A stretch of DNA of 64,000 bases, from NCBI GenBank assembly GCA_011524525.1, contig WTKE01000108.1:120550-184549 (forward strand), given 5' to 3'. The stretch is from Bacillus sp. (in: firmicutes). GTDB taxonomy: Bacteria; Bacillota; Bacilli; Bacillales; Cytobacillaceae. Position 1 is the first letter of the stretch; each line of letters begins with the position of its first letter. Positions 43,013-51,871 of this stretch are shown here, piece after piece. The notes below the pieces were generated by a model that saw nothing but the letters and a program-made list of their open reading frames with translations, was not told the origin of the DNA and made no database searches. Made by a program: the position numbers and the translations under genes.

Positions 43013-43878
43013 TATAAGTCCACCTCTTTCTTATTCAAGAATGCATATAACGGGAAGGCAAGCGCTGAAACAACAACAAACAAAATCACGTTTCCTGCTG
43101 TTGAGAGACCATAGAAACCACCTTGGTACTGCTTATATATAATAGAAGCGATCAAGTCGGTACTAAATCCAGGGCCACCCTTTGTCATTGCCCACACTAA
43201 ATCAAATGAACGCAAGCCACCGATAAAAGCTAGAATAATAACAGAGTTCATGGCTGGTCTGCTTAATGGAACAATGATATTCCAAAACTTATGGAACGAG
43301 TTCCCACCATCAATGGCTAGCGCCTCATAGTAGTCCTCTGGAATAGACATAATTCCTGCGATAAAGATAACGGTTGCCATCCCTACCCCTTTCCATACAT
43401 CTACTAATGCAACAGATAGTAAAGCAATCGTTGTGTCTCCTAACCAATCTGGTCCTGTAATTCCCACAATCTTCAATGCCGTATTAATTAACCCTTGAGT
43501 GGGATGCATCATCATCGCAAACGCCATCCCAACTGCAATCGTACTTAAAAGGGTTGGAAAGAATACCATCGAACGGACAAAGCCGATCGTTTTTAGCTTT
43601 TGACTTAAGAAGACACCTAGTAAAAGTCCTAAGATTACCTTTAACGTACAGGTCACAACCGCGTAAATGATCGTATTTTTAAAACCTATATTCAGTGAAG
43701 GTTCTGTTAAAAAAGTGATGAAGTTTTCAAATCCGATAAATTTCCAATCCGTGAGGGTCCACCATGTCATACTAAAGAAAAACGACATAATAGTTGGCAG
43801 TAGGAAAAACACGAAGTATATAATTCCTGCGGGCAATAAGAAGTAATACGTGTACGAGCGATTGGTAAGCTTTGTCAT
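43012..43878 (-). CDS. CUT1 sugar ABC permease (MalF type)
   Basis: A 288-residue permease with six TM segments and the EAA loop EALAIDGGNSFHKFWNIIVPLSRP. It pairs with the downstream MalG-type protein to form the channel for the sugar delivered by the lipoprotein at 43959. ATG 43878 follows AAGGGG. Substrate likely a rhamnose-containing oligosaccharide from context. Confidence 0.92.
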   Translation of the reverse strand: MTKLTNRSYTYYFLLPAGIIYFVFFLLPTIMSFFFSMTWWTLTDWKFIGFENFITFLTEPSLNIGFKNTIIYAVVTCTLKVILGLLLGVFLSQKLKTIGFVRSMVFFPTLLSTIAVGMAFAMMMHPTQGLINTALKIVGITGPDWLGDTTIALLSVALVDVWKGVGMATVIFIAGIMSIPEDYYEALAIDGGNSFHKFWNIIVPLSRPAMNSVIILAFIGGLRSFDLVWAMTKGGPGFSTDLIASIIYKQYQGGFYGLSTAGNVILFVVVSALAFPLYAFLNKKEVDL

Positions 43879-43914
43879 AATGTATTCCCCTTTTCTAGTC
43901 TGGTTAGATTAGAA

Positions 43915-43936
43915 GCCCTGTCTCATTGGACAGGGC
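43915..43936 (-). terminator. Hairpin between binding-protein and permease genes
   Basis: GCCCTGTC / GACAGGGC stem without a strong T-run. It sits where binding-protein operons often have a partial terminator or RNA-stabilising stem that raises binding protein over permeases. Confidence 0.55.
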
Positions 43937-43958
43937 CTCCTCTCATTTAACCAGCTGA

Positions 43959-45272
43959 TTACCAGCCTTCAAGGCCAAGTTGTTTTGCTTGCTTTTCAAC
44001 GTCTTTATCGTAAAGTTCAGCTCCAGCTTTCGCATCAGAAATACCGCTACCTACTTCAACAGTGATTTGTGGAAGGTTCGGGCCCTTAACAGGACTTAAA
44101 AATTCTAGAGCAGGTGCTGTTTTACCTGATTCGAAGAATGGCATCATATCTTTAACTGCTGGATACACATCTTCTGGAAGTTCGATATCTTTAATTGCCG
44201 GTGGTCCATCCGGCTTAATTTTTGAAGTGTAAATGTCAATTCCCTCTTGTGAAATGAAGAACTCCATCCACTTCTTAGCCTCATCGATATGCTCACTGTT
44301 TTTATTTATATAAATACCGCCTGGTAACCATACCGTTAACCCATTCTCATCGGCACTTTCTCCTGGCTGCGGGAAGAAACCAATATCATTCAGTTGATCT
44401 GCATAGTTAGCTGATAGCATAGGTAGAGCAAATGTTAACATTGGATAGTGAGCTCCCTGACCTTCCGCTAACATCTTTAATCCTGCTTCGTAGCCTGTAG
44501 CAAGGAAGTCCTCATTTAAGTAGCCACCCTCAAACACTTCAGCTAACTTTTCAAAGCTTCGGAGAGCCCCTGGAGTATCAGCAATCTTTGCTTTATTAGC
44601 TGTGAAATCCTCTGGAAAAGTTGGATTCTGTTGAAGAACATTATAGTTGTCTGCAAGAACGATTAGCTGTGATGTCCAAGAATCTTTGTAACTACCAATT
44701 ACAGCTGTCTTACCGGCTGCTTTAATCTTTTCATTATTGGCCATTAGTTCATCCCATGTTGTTGGAACAGAAAGCCCAAGTTCTGCGTAGACCTTTTTAT
44801 TATAGAACCAACCACCCGCCATAACATTGGCACTTGGAATTCCAAATACTTTTCCATTCGCTGATAGTGATTCTTTCGCATCATCTATAATTGTTTCAAC
44901 AAATGGTTCATTCGTAATATCAACAAAATTTTGCTCTGGGTTTAATGCTTGGAAAAGAGAACCAGAGTTATATGCCATTAAGTCAGTCATGTCTCCAGTC
45001 GCTAAACGCGTCTTAACGAGGTTGTCTCCTTCTCCCCCACCTGGACGTAATTCATATTCGGTTTTAATGTCGTATTTCTCTTCAATCGCGTCTGTTACCG
45101 CTTTCATCCCATCCAAGTTTGACTGATTATCAACAAGTATGGTTAGCGTCACTTGTCCTGAATCTTCTTCTTTGTCTCCTGAAGCACTGTCGTTGCTGCT
45201 GCAGCCTGCTAGAATTCCAGCGAATAACGCGGCACTTGATAGAACTGCAAAAATTTTCTTTTTAGCCTTCAT
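43959..45272 (-). CDS. CUT1 sugar-binding lipoprotein
   Basis: A 437-residue extracellular solute-binding protein (family 1) with signal peptide and lipobox LAGC-S. Typical segments are VTLTILVDNQSNLDGMKAV, VFGIPSANVMAGGWFYNKKVYAELGL with PTTWDEL, and WLPGGIYINKNSEHIDEAKKWMEF. It captures the sugar at the cell surface for the two permeases downstream. Its gene starts the transport operon, separated from the YesM/YesN genes by a terminator and a 240-bp promoter region with a cre box. Confidence 0.92.
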   Translation of the reverse strand: MKAKKKIFAVLSSAALFAGILAGCSSNDSASGDKEEDSGQVTLTILVDNQSNLDGMKAVTDAIEEKYDIKTEYELRPGGGEGDNLVKTRLATGDMTDLMAYNSGSLFQALNPEQNFVDITNEPFVETIIDDAKESLSANGKVFGIPSANVMAGGWFYNKKVYAELGLSVPTTWDELMANNEKIKAAGKTAVIGSYKDSWTSQLIVLADNYNVLQQNPTFPEDFTANKAKIADTPGALRSFEKLAEVFEGGYLNEDFLATGYEAGLKMLAEGQGAHYPMLTFALPMLSANYADQLNDIGFFPQPGESADENGLTVWLPGGIYINKNSEHIDEAKKWMEFFISQEGIDIYTSKIKPDGPPAIKDIELPEDVYPAVKDMMPFFESGKTAPALEFLSPVKGPNLPQITVEVGSGISDAKAGAELYDKDVEKQAKQLGLEGW

Positions 45273-45398
45273 CTTTTAACTTCCCCCTTATATATAATGA
45301 TGACCTAAAATCCAATGACAGCATTCTCGCTTCCATTAAGGAAGATCAGATTCTATTTTTATGTTTTCCTAGGTTGTTGTCCTTGGATCTATCTTTAT

Positions 45399-45412
45399 TG
45401 TAAGTGCTTTCA
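45399..45412. promoter_or_regulatory. cre-like box upstream of the CUT1 operon
   Basis: TGTAAGTGCTTTCA matches the CcpA consensus with one mismatch and overlaps a TACAAT -10 candidate on the minus strand. It would give catabolite repression of the importer. Confidence 0.6.
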
Positions 45413-45488
45413 TTAACTTTTTTAATGGTCTCATTTTTTTGATTACGTCCGTATTTTTTGTTTATGTATGAATTTTTCGTACAAAAAA

Positions 45489-45513
45489 AGTCCTGTACCC
45501 ATGGAACAAGACT
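45489..45513 (-). terminator. Terminator of the YesM/YesN 1 operon
   Basis: AGTCCTGT / ACAAGACT stem with a TTTTTTT run on the minus strand. The regulator's stop codon lies at the base of the stem. Confidence 0.75.
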
Positions 45514-46984
45514 ATTTTATTTCCTTAAATTGACCTGGCTTGATCCCAACATGCTTTTTAAAAAGCTCGGAGAAATGTCTATAGCTGTGATAACCAACTA
45601 ACTCACTTACCTCAGCAACCTTTTTCCCCTCTGTCAAAAGCTTCTTCGCTTTTTCCATTCGCAACTGGGTTAAGTATTTGATATACGACTCACCCATTTC
45701 TTCTTTGAATAAGAGGCTAAGATAGGTAGCATTCATCCCCACATGTTCTGATACATCTTGGAGGGTTAGGTCTCTAGTAAAATTCGCTTGTATAAAGGAA
45801 CAAGCACGTTCAACCGCTTCATGCTTATAAGTCGAGCGAATAGTAATAGAAGCATCCGTGATCTTCTCCAGTTGATCGAAAACCCAAGCGAACATATCCT
45901 CCTTTGTTTGACATTTGCGAATATCAAGATGTGGCATATAGGTTGGCCATGTTTTATTTGGATCAAACCCGGTCTCTTTTAGAACTTCTAACCCGAGATA
46001 GACAAGCTTTAGGATATCACGTTCAAAGACGTCCGGATGAATCCTTTTTCTTTCTAACTGACCGATTAAATTATTCAACTGTTCTAATAATCCCTCTTTA
46101 TCACCTGCTCGAATATGGAACATGACGGCTTGTTCATGTTTTGATAAGTCGCTACTATAGCTTGGATGTTCTCCAATATCCTCAAAACGATACCAATCTA
46201 GTTCATTCATAAACTGGGCATATCTAAGGGCATGAAGGGCTTCATGGTAACTTTTATGGATGTTTAGGATATTGGAATACATTTTTCCCGAGCCCACGGT
46301 CACTCCTGCCTCTTCCGACCATTTCCTTAAGTTCCCCCATAAGTTCTCTTCATCTTTTATCAAATGGCACAGTACCAACAGGTTCTCTATTCCATTTTGA
46401 AGAGGGATCATTCGATGGCCCTCAATTGGTTCAGGGAGTGGAACAGGTGAGGAAAGGGCCAGAACAGTTACCCCTTCAATCGTTTTTTCCCCTTGACCAA
46501 AAAGCTCTCTCCACTGTAACACATCACCTTTTCCAAGTAATAAATGTAACGTCTCTTTTTCTAGCCTTTCCTTCTGGCTGTTATCTTTTAACACATTGAC
46601 CGTTTCTTGTTGCGTGATTCGGGTGAGTGTTTTTTCTAAGGCTTCTTTTATGATAGGTATTGTAATCGGCTTCTCTAAGTAATCTACTACACCTAGTCGT
46701 AAGGCCCTTTTCACATAGTCAAACTCATTGAATCCACTGAACACAATACATTGCGTATCAGGTGCTTCCTTTAAGATTTCCTCTATTACCTGTAAGCCAT
46801 CTTTTCCTGGCATTCGTATATCTGTAAAAACGATATCTGGTCGATGCTCATGAAAGATTTGAAGAGCCTCTTCGCCATCAGCAGCCGTTCCCACTAGCTC
46901 AACTTCATACTCAGCCCAATCTATCATTCGTTCTAGACCCTTTAGTACGATAAATTCATCATCAAAAATGACTGCCTTCCGCAA
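45512..46984 (-). CDS. YesN-type response regulator (AraC output), system 1
   Basis: A 490-residue regulator: receiver (FDDEFIVLKGLERM, phospho-acceptor in DIVFTDIRMPGKDGL, EKPI lysine), a middle linker domain, and a C-terminal AraC double HTH (LTLQDVSEHVGMNATYLSLLFKEEMGESYIKYL, VAEVSELVGYHSYRHFSELFKKHVGIKPGQF). The TTG start at 46984 is supported by GGGGG 8 bases upstream. It overlaps the kinase gene by 23 bases. It likely activates the CUT1 operon directly downstream. Confidence 0.9.
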   Translation of the reverse strand: MRKAVIFDDEFIVLKGLERMIDWAEYEVELVGTAADGEEALQIFHEHRPDIVFTDIRMPGKDGLQVIEEILKEAPDTQCIVFSGFNEFDYVKRALRLGVVDYLEKPITIPIIKEALEKTLTRITQQETVNVLKDNSQKERLEKETLHLLLGKGDVLQWRELFGQGEKTIEGVTVLALSSPVPLPEPIEGHRMIPLQNGIENLLVLCHLIKDEENLWGNLRKWSEEAGVTVGSGKMYSNILNIHKSYHEALHALRYAQFMNELDWYRFEDIGEHPSYSSDLSKHEQAVMFHIRAGDKEGLLEQLNNLIGQLERKRIHPDVFERDILKLVYLGLEVLKETGFDPNKTWPTYMPHLDIRKCQTKEDMFAWVFDQLEKITDASITIRSTYKHEAVERACSFIQANFTRDLTLQDVSEHVGMNATYLSLLFKEEMGESYIKYLTQLRMEKAKKLLTEGKKVAEVSELVGYHSYRHFSELFKKHVGIKPGQFKEIK

Positions 46985-48740
46985 GCTCTTGACCCCCTTT
47001 ATCCTCTCGAAAACGAATTTCTACTTTTGTTCCTTCGTTAACTTTACTCGAAACGGTAAGCTCACTCTTTTCTCCATAACAGAGGAATAAACGCTCCCTC
47101 ACATTTTGCATACCATAACCCGTTCTGGTGACATCGAGGTCGGCAATTCCTACCCCATCATCCTCTACGGTAAAAATAACCCAACCGTCCTCGAGGCGAC
47201 CGGTTAATGTAATCGTTCCTTTTCCAACCTTAGGCTCAAGCCCATGATAGATTGAATTCTCCACTAATGGCTGAAGAAGTAATTTTAGAATCTCTTTATC
47301 TAGTAGAAGTGGATCTACTTCCTCCACATACACAAAGCGGTAATTAAAGCGTAAGTTTTGAATCGTTAGATAGTGTTTTATATGCTCTAGTTCTTTGGAG
47401 ACAGGAATCATGTCCTTCCCATTATTTAAGCTTAACTTAAAGGTTTCAGAAAGGGCCACGGCCATCTTTGCTACCTCATGATTATTTTCTAGCTCTGCCA
47501 TCCAATACATAGAATCGAGAGTGTTATAAAGAAAGTGAGGCTTAATTTGCGCTTGTAACGCTCGAAGTTCGGCCTCTCTTTCTTTTAATTGCACACGGAT
47601 TAACTCCTCATTCAACGCTTTATTCTCACCCGTTATTTTTTGAAAAGTCTGCCCAATCGCTCCGATTTCATCAGTTGGAGTATCGGTTTCCGAGGGTTGT
47701 AAGAGACCATTTGTCCACTCTGCAGCCATTTTCCTCAACCGAACAATAGGATTGGATAGCGTTTCCGATAGTAAAAACGAGAAGACGAATGCAACAATGG
47801 CAATAACAGACGCAATCGATATCGTCACATTCCGTATCTGATTGGATTGCTTTAACAACTCTTTTTCATTAATCACATGAGAAAACGTCCAACCAGTGAT
47901 TCGATTCTGATAATCCGTGACGATATATCCTTGATTTTTCAACTCCTCTAATGGAGAGACCTCCCTATTGGACAACTCTTCTACCTGAAAAGAATTTGGG
48001 TATCGGTACACATCCCTGTAAATCCCCTGTGAATCGTCCAAAATCAGAAAGGCACTATTTTCACTTTTTTTAAACACTCTCGAAAAGATTGATTTATTAA
48101 TATTCACAACTAGCAAACCTGTAGTAGTAGGATCATAGAATTCTCCTGGGTCTTTTAGTAGCTTTACAGATGAAAAAGTCTTACTAGATTTATTTCCTTG
48201 TAACACATTATAGCCGTAGAAAATGGCTTTCCCATCCTTTTGGACAGCATCCCTATACCAATCTGTATCTTCTATATATTCATGAAAGCCACCATTTCCA
48301 TATCTGCCATAGCTTTCAGACTTCCCATAACACATTCCTTGAAAATTCACATTGAATATACAAACTGATTCGATGTCTTGTGTATCTATTAAACTACTTG
48401 CCAGATGATCCTGCAGCCTTCGAAGCGATCCGTTGTCGACCAATCTTCCCCCTGCCACATCAAGGGTCACACTTTCTTTTAGCTCTTTTTGGACATCCTT
48501 ATTCCATGTGATAATTCGCTCCATATTTATGACGTTACGAAATAATAAGTCCGCAACTTCACTCGAAGTTTCTAAATGGTTTTGTATCGTTGCCGTCTGG
48601 TTTTTAACCAATAAATCCTTTGTAATATTAAAAGAGACAAAACCAAGTCCCATTAAAGGGCCAATAGAAAGAGCCAGAATTAAGGTGAAATTTCTGTACC
48701 TATATTTTTCGTTTTTAATCTTTTTGAAAAGCGCTTTCAT
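46962..48740 (-). CDS. YesM-type sensor histidine kinase, system 1
   Basis: A 592-residue membrane kinase: TM1 (FTLILALSIGPLMGLGFV), extracytoplasmic sensor domain, TM2 (VTISIASVIAIVAFVFSF), HAMP, the His_kinase domain QAQIKPHFLYNTLDSMYWM (phospho-accepting His) and an HATPase with NSIYHGLEP and VEDDGVGI. ATG 48740 follows AAAGGTG at 9 bases. It signals to the overlapping YesN-type regulator and probably senses a rhamnose-containing sugar. Confidence 0.9.
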   Translation of the reverse strand: MKALFKKIKNEKYRYRNFTLILALSIGPLMGLGFVSFNITKDLLVKNQTATIQNHLETSSEVADLLFRNVINMERIITWNKDVQKELKESVTLDVAGGRLVDNGSLRRLQDHLASSLIDTQDIESVCIFNVNFQGMCYGKSESYGRYGNGGFHEYIEDTDWYRDAVQKDGKAIFYGYNVLQGNKSSKTFSSVKLLKDPGEFYDPTTTGLLVVNINKSIFSRVFKKSENSAFLILDDSQGIYRDVYRYPNSFQVEELSNREVSPLEELKNQGYIVTDYQNRITGWTFSHVINEKELLKQSNQIRNVTISIASVIAIVAFVFSFLLSETLSNPIVRLRKMAAEWTNGLLQPSETDTPTDEIGAIGQTFQKITGENKALNEELIRVQLKEREAELRALQAQIKPHFLYNTLDSMYWMAELENNHEVAKMAVALSETFKLSLNNGKDMIPVSKELEHIKHYLTIQNLRFNYRFVYVEEVDPLLLDKEILKLLLQPLVENSIYHGLEPKVGKGTITLTGRLEDGWVIFTVEDDGVGIADLDVTRTGYGMQNVRERLFLCYGEKSELTVSSKVNEGTKVEIRFREDKGGQELAEGSHF

Positions 48741-48838
48741 TTTTATCATCACCTTTTGAGCGAAGAAGTTTGTCGAATCTTTTTTAAGTAACTATAATAC
48801 ATAGATTTCGGGAATGCTATGGTTTTTTTAATAAAAAA

Positions 48839-48864
48839 ACTGGTCGAAATTACATTCGACCAGT
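48839..48864. terminator. Terminator, twin of the one at 27621
   Basis: ACTGGTCGAA / TTCGACCAGT, same loop and flanks as 27621-27646 with paired base changes. On the minus strand it is followed by TTTTTTT and ends the transcript of the rhamnosidase beyond the 20-bp repeat array. Confidence 0.9.
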
Positions 48865-48949
48865 ACTTTTGGAGGCTCTATAGGGTCATTTAACGTTGTT
48901 AAATCCCTTTTGGAACTAAATTGTGCTCTTGAGAACTTCTTTTCAGGTG

Positions 48950-49109
48950 TTTATTTGCGATTATAAGGATTTATTTGCGATTTCTGAAATTTATTTGCGA
49001 TTTCTGAAATATATTTGCGATTCCAAATTTTTATTTGCGATCCTGATTTTTTATTTGCGATTCCTGAAACTTATTTGCGATCTCAACCATTTACTTGCTA
49101 TTTAATACA
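48950..49109. repeat. Tandem array 2 of the 20-bp unit
   Basis: Eight copies in exact 20-bp register (48950, 48970 ... 49090), TTTATTTGCGAT plus a variable TCTGAAA-like half. The last copy is degenerate and contains the stop codon of the rhamnosidase gene. Unit, period and position relative to stop codon and terminator match array 1 at 27733. Confidence 0.92.
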
Positions 49110-51871
49110 CATTTTTCAGCATACTCAATCTGGTGAATTCCACTTCCAACAACAAACTTTACTTTCCCTTCGCTTATATAGGTCATGAATTCACTACTAC
49201 CTTTGATATCCACATGTTGAGGAAGGATGACGGTTGCTGTTGTGTTGGTTGGTACCTCAATTTCCAATTGAACCGTATGATTGTTTTTGCTCCATGACGA
49301 AGAAAGGATCCCATAACCTGTTCTAAGTTTTGCTTTTGCAAAAGATAATCCACAATCGGTATGGGGTTCGATGATGCTCGTTTTGTATCCAGGTTGATCA
49401 TGTTTGATACCGGCAATATGTCTATATAGCCAATCACCAATACATCCAAATGCATAATGATTAAATGACATATGGCCAACCGTTCCATCCGTTGTGATCG
49501 CTGACCATGATTCCCAAATCGTAGTTGCTCCCTTTTCGACTTCATAAAGCCAAGAAGGACATTCTGTTTGATAGAGTAGTCGATAGGCGAGATCGGCATG
49601 GCCTTCTTCACACAACACATCCATTAAATAAGGGATCGATAGGAATCCCGTATCAAGCTTATACCCATTCTCCTTAATTAATTCAACTAATTGGTTGACC
49701 ACCAGCGAACGTTTTTGCTCAGACACCATATTCATTTGCAGAGCCAAAATATATATCCCTTGAAAATGCGAGCTTATTCTCCCTTGATCATCCACATACT
49801 CTTCCTCAAAAGCTTTTCTAATTTGGCTATTCAAGTTTTTGTACATAGACTCCAGTTCGGAATTCCCAAGGACTTTTAAAATTTCGGCTAAAAGGAGTGT
49901 TGAATTTGCATAAAAGCACGTTGCCACTAGTTCTTTTGTCCGAATCGCACTTTCCATCGGATTTTTTATGCTCGGTATTAACCAATCTCCAAAATGGAAT
50001 CCTGTATTCCATAAGTATTTTTGCCTTTCCAAACGAATAGGATCTCTGTCATCTAGATCGTCTGGAATCTCCGTCTCTGCTTTTTGACGAACATAACTCA
50101 TCCATTTGGTCACGGCTTCAAAATTCTCTTCTAAAATCCGCTTATCCCCATATCTTTCGTATAATACCCAAGGAACGATAAGGATGGCATCGCCCCACCC
50201 GGCACTCGAAAGCTGTCCCCCATTTGCTGTACATTCTGGCTCGTAATATTTTCCTGTTGGTACAAAATTGGCGATTTGACCATCTGGAAATTGTTCTAGA
50301 CGGACATCAACCAACCACCTAGTTAAGAAAGAATCAACATCCATATTAAAGGCGGCTGTTGGAGCAAATACCTGAATATCCCCCGTCCAACCTGCTTTTT
50401 CTCGTTGAGGACAGTCTGTCGGAATCGATAACATATTCGTCTTTTGACTCCATTGGATGTTTTGCTGTAATTGATTAATTCTGCCGTCAGAACACTCGAA
50501 ATGGCCCGTTGTTTCCATATCACTATATAATACGATCGCTTTTACATCTGTTTTTTGAATGTCATGTGGATGACCGGTTACACGCACATATCGGAAACCA
50601 TGATAGGTAAAGCTTGGTTCATAGGTTTCCATTCCATTTCCTTTTGCGATATAGATATCTATTTGGTCTTTATTCCGACCCATTATATTCATGAAAAATT
50701 TCCCGTCTTGATCCAATACCTCGCTATGTTCCATACAAATGGTCGTGCCCCGCGGAACATTCATGTTTATACGAATACGTCCCGCAATAATCTGACCAAA
50801 GTCAATAATTTGCGCTCCATCCTCTTCACGGTGGATATTTAATGGTAGTAATTCCTCCATCGCTTTTACACTTGGTCCATATTGAACCGTAAGATTTTCG
50901 AGTGAGTAATCCACACGATTGACCTTAGACCAACCAGATGCATCAAAATTAGAACAACTCCAATCATCCTGCTCGAGTCTTGCGTCATATTTTTCACCAA
51001 TAAATAGGTCAGAATATTGCCATGGTCCAGAACTTGAGACGAAGTTTTCATCAGAGGTTATGATTTTTGTTGTTCCGTCCTCGTATTCCATTTCTAATTG
51101 GAGCAATATTCCTAGTTTGTTTCCATATTGACAGCTATGACCTGTTAATTGAATCCGCCCGATATACCAGCCATCTGCCACTATTACACCCATTACATTG
51201 TCGCCATTTTGAATAAACTGTGTGACATCATAGGTTTGATATTGCAGATGAACATTGTAAGCTGTGAAATCTGGTGCAAATTCTATGTCTCCTACCCTTT
51301 GTCCGTTCAGTTCCAATTGATAGATTCCATGACTGGTTACATAGACTCTTGCCTTTTTGACTTTTTTTTCAGCCGTAAAAGGACGTCGCAACAACTGAGG
51401 AGGTTGAAGATTCTTCACTCTTTCCTCGAGACTTTCTGCCTTTAGGCCACCAGAAAAGATTTCTTTGATCGTGATAAAATCTTCCTCAATGGCTTCTTGT
51501 TGCTCAGGCTCCATCCAGCTTGCCAGCCAATCTTCCGGGTTTAACAATCCCATTTCCCACGATGCAGGCTGACTCCAATCAGATTCTCTGCCTTGGTTAT
51601 CCCACACTTTCACTTTCCATTCATATCGCTTACGTGACTGTAAGGGAGTTCCCTGATAATCAATCCAAAGTGATTGGTCACTCTTTACTTTTTCCGTATT
51701 CCATACTACGGTTCCATCTTCATCCGTTACTAGTACGTGGTAAGCTGTTTGCAAAATAGGATGTTGCTCCGTTTGAATCCACCAACTCAATCGAGGGGTA
51801 ACAACATCTATTCCTAACGGTTGTTTCTGACTTTCTACCGTAAGATTTTCAACCCTTAGACCCCTATCCAT
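49091..51871 (-). CDS. Alpha-L-rhamnosidase (GH78), second enzyme
   Basis: A 926-residue cytoplasmic GH78 enzyme: N-terminal beta domain (SQKQPLGIDVVTPRLSWWI), carbohydrate module, and barrel with SIPTDCPQREKAGWTGDIQVFAP, WNTGFHFGDWLIP, GATTIWESWSAI and FNHYAFGCIGDWLYRHIAG. One catalytic-loop difference from its 979-residue paralogue is REKAGWTGD for RDERLGWTGD. ATG 51871 overlaps the stop of the symporter gene by 8 bases; the ribosome site (GCGGTG) is modest. It forms an operon with the GPH symporter and probably hydrolyses the glycoside that symporter brings in. Confidence 0.93.
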   Translation of the reverse strand: MDRGLRVENLTVESQKQPLGIDVVTPRLSWWIQTEQHPILQTAYHVLVTDEDGTVVWNTEKVKSDQSLWIDYQGTPLQSRKRYEWKVKVWDNQGRESDWSQPASWEMGLLNPEDWLASWMEPEQQEAIEEDFITIKEIFSGGLKAESLEERVKNLQPPQLLRRPFTAEKKVKKARVYVTSHGIYQLELNGQRVGDIEFAPDFTAYNVHLQYQTYDVTQFIQNGDNVMGVIVADGWYIGRIQLTGHSCQYGNKLGILLQLEMEYEDGTTKIITSDENFVSSSGPWQYSDLFIGEKYDARLEQDDWSCSNFDASGWSKVNRVDYSLENLTVQYGPSVKAMEELLPLNIHREEDGAQIIDFGQIIAGRIRINMNVPRGTTICMEHSEVLDQDGKFFMNIMGRNKDQIDIYIAKGNGMETYEPSFTYHGFRYVRVTGHPHDIQKTDVKAIVLYSDMETTGHFECSDGRINQLQQNIQWSQKTNMLSIPTDCPQREKAGWTGDIQVFAPTAAFNMDVDSFLTRWLVDVRLEQFPDGQIANFVPTGKYYEPECTANGGQLSSAGWGDAILIVPWVLYERYGDKRILEENFEAVTKWMSYVRQKAETEIPDDLDDRDPIRLERQKYLWNTGFHFGDWLIPSIKNPMESAIRTKELVATCFYANSTLLLAEILKVLGNSELESMYKNLNSQIRKAFEEEYVDDQGRISSHFQGIYILALQMNMVSEQKRSLVVNQLVELIKENGYKLDTGFLSIPYLMDVLCEEGHADLAYRLLYQTECPSWLYEVEKGATTIWESWSAITTDGTVGHMSFNHYAFGCIGDWLYRHIAGIKHDQPGYKTSIIEPHTDCGLSFAKAKLRTGYGILSSSWSKNNHTVQLEIEVPTNTTATVILPQHVDIKGSSEFMTYISEGKVKFVVGSGIHQIEYAEKCVLNSK

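Noticed and set aside
48923-49105. 60-residue ORF with periodic LRF/ICD/FAI segments
   Set aside because: It is the 20-bp array read through; a 20-bp period rotates through all three frames and gives artificial peptide periodicity.
49183-49620. 145-residue ORF within the second rhamnosidase
   Set aside because: Out-of-frame shadow of the conserved GH78 C-terminal region; no ribosome site.
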